Part shown: piece by piece, positions 60,416 through 64,000 of the stretch | How positions within the stretch are numbered: the stretch's first letter is position 1 | Layout: each line of letters opens with the position of its first letter | Source: CAYURP01 sp964447175 | GTDB lineage: Bacteria > Zixibacteria > MSB-5A5 > SM23-73-2 | Length of the DNA stretch: 64,000 bases | Assembly (NCBI GenBank): GCA_964447175.1 | Contig: CAYURP010000008.1 | Location: 11,365 to 75,364, forward strand | Reading direction: 5' to 3' | The notes under the pieces: generated by a model | The model's input: the letters and a program-made list of their open reading frames with translations, nothing else | What the model was told of the DNA's origin: nothing | Database searches by the model: none | Program-made: the position numbers and the translations under genes

Positions 60416-61261
60416 TTAAGTAACCACCCCCCTTTTTTGTTCCGGGGGTTGAGAACAGGGATTTAAAAATCCCTCTTTTTCAGCTACCAGATCCAGGGCC
60501 AAGGTGTTATGATTTTCCCAACCCAGATCCAGATCATCCGGATTTTCCATTTTCCTCTGATCTATGGTTTTCACATATTTTTTGCATTTGTCGCACACAT
60601 ACACCTTGTGGTGATCGTCCTCCTCGGTGAAAAAGTACCTTAAAGTTTCCTGGTCCTCATTGGAGCAGAAAGGGCATTTAAGCCTCAAGAAACTCCATTG
60701 GGTGCTGCAGAATTGGCACCATAAAATCCTCTTCCCATCGTCCTTTCTAAAATAAGCCATAGCAGGTGAACTTCCACAAATAGGACAAAATCCTTTTGAC
60801 CAGCTATCCATATCGATTCTTTCCTTAACCCTCTGGGCATAAAGCTCAAAAACAGGATTCCCCAGGTGTAAACCCAGGAAATTCAGATCCTCAGCTTCCA
60901 GCTTCAGCTTTTTAGCCAGATTCTCAAGATATTCTGAATCAAAATAAAAAACCTTCTTGATCAAAACCTCCAGATCCAGCTCTTTTTTCTCACAACTCTG
61001 CTCTAATTCCTCTAAAACCTTTACGTTATCCTTTTTGAATTTTTTCAGAATGTAAAGATAATCCTTAAAAAGCCCCTCCAGCCATTTCTTGTCCATTTCA
61101 ATCTCTTTGAAATCCAAAAGATAGTCAGACCGCTTAATCCTTTTTTCAACCTCAGCCTGGTCGATTTTTATCATTCCCTTTTGGTACTTAAGCTTAGCCT
61201 GAGTTTTTGCCTTTTGAAGCTCTTGATGCAAATCTCTTAGTATTTTTTCTTCAACCTTCAT
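60416..61261 (-). CDS. fdhE: Formate dehydrogenase accessory protein FdhE
   Basis: 281 residues. The C-terminal zinc-binding part has CPICGSSPAMAYF, LWCQFCSTQWSFLRLKCPFCSN and YVCDKCKKYVKTID, the four CxxC pairs of FdhE. The N-terminal helical half (about 1-150) is long and charged. Required for assembly of active formate dehydrogenase. First gene of the fdhE-cytochrome-fdhA-fdhB operon. Confidence 0.93.
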   Translation of the reverse strand: MKVEEKILRDLHQELQKAKTQAKLKYQKGMIKIDQAEVEKRIKRSDYLLDFKEIEMDKKWLEGLFKDYLYILKKFKKDNVKVLEELEQSCEKKELDLEVLIKKVFYFDSEYLENLAKKLKLEAEDLNFLGLHLGNPVFELYAQRVKERIDMDSWSKGFCPICGSSPAMAYFRKDDGKRILWCQFCSTQWSFLRLKCPFCSNEDQETLRYFFTEEDDHHKVYVCDKCKKYVKTIDQRKMENPDDLDLGWENHNTLALDLVAEKEGFLNPCSQPPEQKRGVVT

Positions 61262-61297
61262 ATTGTCAAAAATTTAAAGACGTATTTAATTTTTCAA

Positions 61298-61326
61298 TAA
61301 TAAACAAACTATCATCTTTTTGTCAA
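61298..61326 (-). promoter_or_regulatory. Predicted promoter of the formate dehydrogenase operon
   Basis: Minus-strand -35 TTGACA (61321-61326), 17-nt spacer, -10 TTATTA (61298-61303), or 16-nt spacer to TTTATT; 37 bp before fdhE. The rest of the 440-bp gap to 61702 is AT-rich with no gene. Confidence 0.55.
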
Positions 61327-61480
61327 GATAAAATGTAACCTTTTTGAAAATTATCAAATTGCTTAAAATACCCCTTTTATGACAGATTTTAAAGAATCCG
61401 GCAGGAAACCTGTTTAATAACAAAGGTTTACACAACTGACTGAAGTTTCACAGCACTTAATTTCATTAAATTTAACTGTT

Positions 61481-61509
61481 TTGACTTGCTAAAAATAAGT
61501 GGATTTATT
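61481..61509 (+). promoter_or_regulatory. Predicted promoter of the tricorn-like protease gene
   Basis: Plus-strand -35 TTGACT (61481-61486), 17-nt spacer, -10 TTTATT (61504-61509), overlapping TATTAT at 61506. About 195 nt of leader to the start codon. Confidence 0.4.
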
Positions 61510-61701
61510 ATACTGAGGAACTTTAAAGCTAAGTGGATGTATAAAAAGAAACAAAAATAATTAAAATATCGTATGCTAAGTTTAGATGTTTAACGCTTTT
61601 AACATATTATCTCAACGTCTATTTAATACTGCAAATATTCATCTATTACCTCTGGTCTATTAAATTGATTTCATCTTAAACCATATTTTCGGAGGTTAAA
61701 A

Positions 61702-64000
61702 ATGCGTTTTTCTAAAGTTCTATTAGCTGCATTTTTACTCGCCCTCTTCAGCTTCAGCCTTATTCAGGCTAAGGAGTGCCGGCTGATGAGATATCCTGAC
61801 ATCCATAAGGACAAAATCGTCTTCACCTATGGAGGCGATCTCTGGCTGGTCTCAAGCGGGGGAGGAGTAGCCCGGAAGCTTACCTCCCATCCCGGGGAGG
61901 AGGTCTTCCCCAAGTTCTCACCGGATGGCAAATACATTGCCTTTACCGGCGAGTACGAGGGAGGGACTCATGTTTATGTTATGCCGGCTGAAGGCGGGGA
62001 ACCGTACCAGCTCACCTTTCACCCGGATATTTTCGACGTCCCGGAAAGAATGGGCTATAATGACCAGATGATTGAGTGGTATCCTGACGGAAAGAAAATC
62101 CTTTTCCGCTCCCGCAGGGAGAGTCACCGGGCTTCGGGCAGCAAACTCTTCAGCGTGGATATGGAAGGCGGCTTGCCCCAGGTTCTACAATTACCCGAAT
62201 CCGGATTAGCATCATTCTCACCGGACGGAAACAAGTTAGCTTACAACCGAAGGTTTAGGGAGTTTCGAACCTGGAAACGCTACAAAGGAGGGCTGGCCCA
62301 GGACGTCTGGATCTACGATCTGAAAAATAACACAATCGAAAAGATAACCGAGTGGGAGGGAACTGACAACACCCCGATGTGGTATGAGGACAAGATCTAT
62401 TTCAATTCAGACCGGGATCATACCCTGAATATCTTCGCTTATGATATCAACACCAAAAAGACAAAAAAGATCACCAATCACAGCGAATATGACGTTAAAT
62501 GGCCCAGCGCGGGACCCGGCAGTATTGTCTATGAAAATGGCGGATACCTCAACGTGCTGGACATTAACACCAACGACACCAAAAAGATTAAGGTCGAGGT
62601 TCCCAGCGATCTGGTTTTGACCAGACCCAACTACGAAAAAGTGTCTGATCTGATCCACAGTTATGATATTTCTCCTTCTGGCAAAAGGGCGGTCTTCAGC
62701 GCCAGGGGTGATATTTTTAGCGTCCCTGCAGAAAAAGGAAATGCCCGAAATTTGACCCTTACCCCAGGTTTCAGAGAGGTCTTTGCTACTTGGTCACCTG
62801 ATAAAAAATGGATAGCCTATTTTTCTGACAAATCCGGCGAATACGATTTATACATCCGCCCCCAGGACGGAGAAGGCGAGGAGCAGAGGATAACCACCGA
62901 TGCGGATTGCTACCGATTCGATCCCAAATGGTCACCGGACAGCAAGAAAATTCTCTGGACTGACAAAAAGATGAGGCTTTTCTACGTGGACATAGAGGAG
63001 AAAAAGCCCGTTCTGGTGGATAAAGCTGATTATACTCAGATCTGGGTGGCCAACTGGTCACCGGACAGCAAATGGATTACCTACACCAAAAACGGAGCCC
63101 ACTTTTACGAAGCCCTTTACCTGTATAACCTTGCGGATAAAAAGCCCTATAAGATTACAGACGATTTAAACGATGACATTAATCCGGTTTTCGATCCGGA
63201 TGGAAAGTATCTATATTTCTTTTCTCTCCGTAGTTTCGCACCCACCTTCAGCGACCTGGAGCAGGAATACATATATTCCAATACGAGAAATATCTATCTT
63301 ATGACCCTGCAGGCTGACTCCCTTTCCCCGTTTGCCCCGGAAAGCGATGAGGAGGAGATAAAAGCAGAGGAAGAGGAAAAAGAAGATAAAGACGAGGAAG
63401 GAAAAGAGGAAGAGAAAAAGGAAGATAAAGATAAAGAAAAAGAGGACAAAGACAAGAAGGATAAAGATAAGGACAAGGAAAAGGACATCCAGATCGATCT
63501 GGCAAATATCGACCAGAGGATCGTGGGCATACCCGTCCCCTCAGGCAACTACTGGGGTCTTAAAGCAGCCGAGGGTAAGATATTCTATATGTCCTCTTCA
63601 TCAGAAGGCAGGGAAGGTGGCAGCTCGGGTCCGCAAAGTGAGCTGCATATGTATGATATAAAAGAAAAGGAAGACAAGACAGTACTCAGCGGCATCAGCA
63701 ACTACGAGCTCTCCAGTGATGGCAAAAAGATAATCTATGCATCCGGAAATACCTACGGCATTATCGATGCCAAAGCCGGCAGCAAGATGGGAGACGGCAG
63801 CCTGAACTTATCCGAGCTGGAGATGAAGGTCGATCCCCGGGCAGAATGGGAGCAGATCTTCAACGAAGCCTGGAGACTGGAGCGGGATTTCTTCTACGAT
63901 CCCAATATGCACGGCGTGGATTGGGACTTGATGAAAAAGCGCTACGGCGAGCTTTTACCCTATGTAGCCCATCGCTCCGATTTGACCTACATCATCGGAG
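61702..64000 (+). CDS. Tricorn protease homologue, N-terminal part, cut by the window edge
   Basis: Begins MRFSKVLLAAFLLALFSFSL (signal peptide, GGAGG 6 nt upstream) and stays open to the edge (766 residues). Repeated WD40/TolB-type propeller motifs (FSPDGKYIAFTG, WYPDGKKILFRS, FSPDGNKLAYNR, WSPDKKWIAYFS, WSPDSKKILWTD, WSPDSKWITYT) build the two propellers of tricorn. Around residues 550-595 is a low-complexity Glu/Lys/Asp insertion. The end (WEQIFNEAWRLERDFFYDP, MHGVDWDLMKKRYGELLPYVAHRSD) is the conserved lead into the PDZ and protease domains, which lie outside the window. Likely a periplasmic peptidase. Confidence 0.93.
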   Translation, partial: MRFSKVLLAAFLLALFSFSLIQAKECRLMRYPDIHKDKIVFTYGGDLWLVSSGGGVARKLTSHPGEEVFPKFSPDGKYIAFTGEYEGGTHVYVMPAEGGEPYQLTFHPDIFDVPERMGYNDQMIEWYPDGKKILFRSRRESHRASGSKLFSVDMEGGLPQVLQLPESGLASFSPDGNKLAYNRRFREFRTWKRYKGGLAQDVWIYDLKNNTIEKITEWEGTDNTPMWYEDKIYFNSDRDHTLNIFAYDINTKKTKKITNHSEYDVKWPSAGPGSIVYENGGYLNVLDINTNDTKKIKVEVPSDLVLTRPNYEKVSDLIHSYDISPSGKRAVFSARGDIFSVPAEKGNARNLTLTPGFREVFATWSPDKKWIAYFSDKSGEYDLYIRPQDGEGEEQRITTDADCYRFDPKWSPDSKKILWTDKKMRLFYVDIEEKKPVLVDKADYTQIWVANWSPDSKWITYTKNGAHFYEALYLYNLADKKPYKITDDLNDDINPVFDPDGKYLYFFSLRSFAPTFSDLEQEYIYSNTRNIYLMTLQADSLSPFAPESDEEEIKAEEEEKEDKDEEGKEEEKKEDKDKEKEDKDKKDKDKDKEKDIQIDLANIDQRIVGIPVPSGNYWGLKAAEGKIFYMSSSSEGREGGSSGPQSELHMYDIKEKEDKTVLSGISNYELSSDGKKIIYASGNTYGIIDAKAGSKMGDGSLNLSELEMKVDPRAEWEQIFNEAWRLERDFFYDPNMHGVDWDLMKKRYGELLPYVAHRSDLTYIIG

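Overview
The window reads as a chromosomal segment from an anaerobic or facultatively anaerobic Gram-negative bacterium of moderate GC. Gram-negative markers are a TonB-dependent receptor, an OmpA protein, a porin and a Tat-exported formate dehydrogenase. Anaerobic markers are two 2-oxoacid:ferredoxin oxidoreductases, an HdrA module and two selenoproteins. The tricorn-like protease and the 6-bladed beta-propeller exported proteins suggest an uncultured lineage of the FCB type (for example Zixibacteria-like). That placement is inference. No rRNA, tRNA, CRISPR array or transposase gene was seen.

Layout. 1-4395 (minus strand): groEL (cut by the left edge), groES with a CIRCE operator, coaX, birA and nadC. 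4512-6517 (plus): a soluble histidine kinase and a single-domain response regulator. 7430-16113: TCA-cycle genes icd, a two-subunit aconitase-type hydratase, gltA, ndk and korCBAD, with one plus-strand ACT-domain gene. 16351-20285: a ferredoxin-like protein, then accessory genes among repeats (methyltransferase, ICMT-like enzyme, esterase). 20909-30002: one long minus-strand operon for a second KorABCD, an NfnB/GltD-like flavoprotein, MvhD, a fused HdrCB, and an HdrA-MvhD fusion whose gene reads through an in-frame UGA, so it is a predicted selenoprotein. 30133-38654: sucD, sucC, cca, arcC, a cyclic-2,3-diphosphoglycerate synthetase homologue, an aldehyde dehydrogenase and a metallo-beta-lactamase protein. 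39177-49445: three paralogous secreted beta-propellers, an Ig-like secreted protein, OmpA and a foreign-looking lipoprotein/membrane gene pair, separated by 0.3-1.4 kb of palindromic repeats. 49925-61261: formate dehydrogenase and its maturation genes (fdhD, mobA, mobB, fdhE). FdhA is also a predicted selenoprotein. 61702 to the right edge: a tricorn protease homologue.

How the genes work together. Citrate synthase, hydratase, isocitrate dehydrogenase, ferredoxin-linked 2-oxoglutarate oxidoreductase and succinyl-CoA synthetase make a ferredoxin-using oxidative (or reversible) TCA arm. The HdrA operon probably moves electrons between ferredoxin, a pyridine nucleotide and a disulfide-type acceptor. 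The periplasmic formate dehydrogenase would pass electrons to a small di-haem cytochrome c.

Most unusual features. (1) Two UGA-interrupted reading frames, each followed by a bacterial-SECIS-like hairpin with a GGUC apical loop. (2) A promoter plus structured leader repeated six times upstream of surface or accessory genes, always with TTGACA and a 16-nt spacer. In two copies the gene is bracketed by a shared ~70-bp element on its 5' side and an attC-like imperfect palindrome on its 3' side, an arrangement like dispersed single-cassette integrons. (3) A ~74-bp double-hairpin cruciform element with TGTAGC/GCTACA ends in four full copies. (4) Lysine-rich C-terminal tails on two separate TCA-cycle enzymes.
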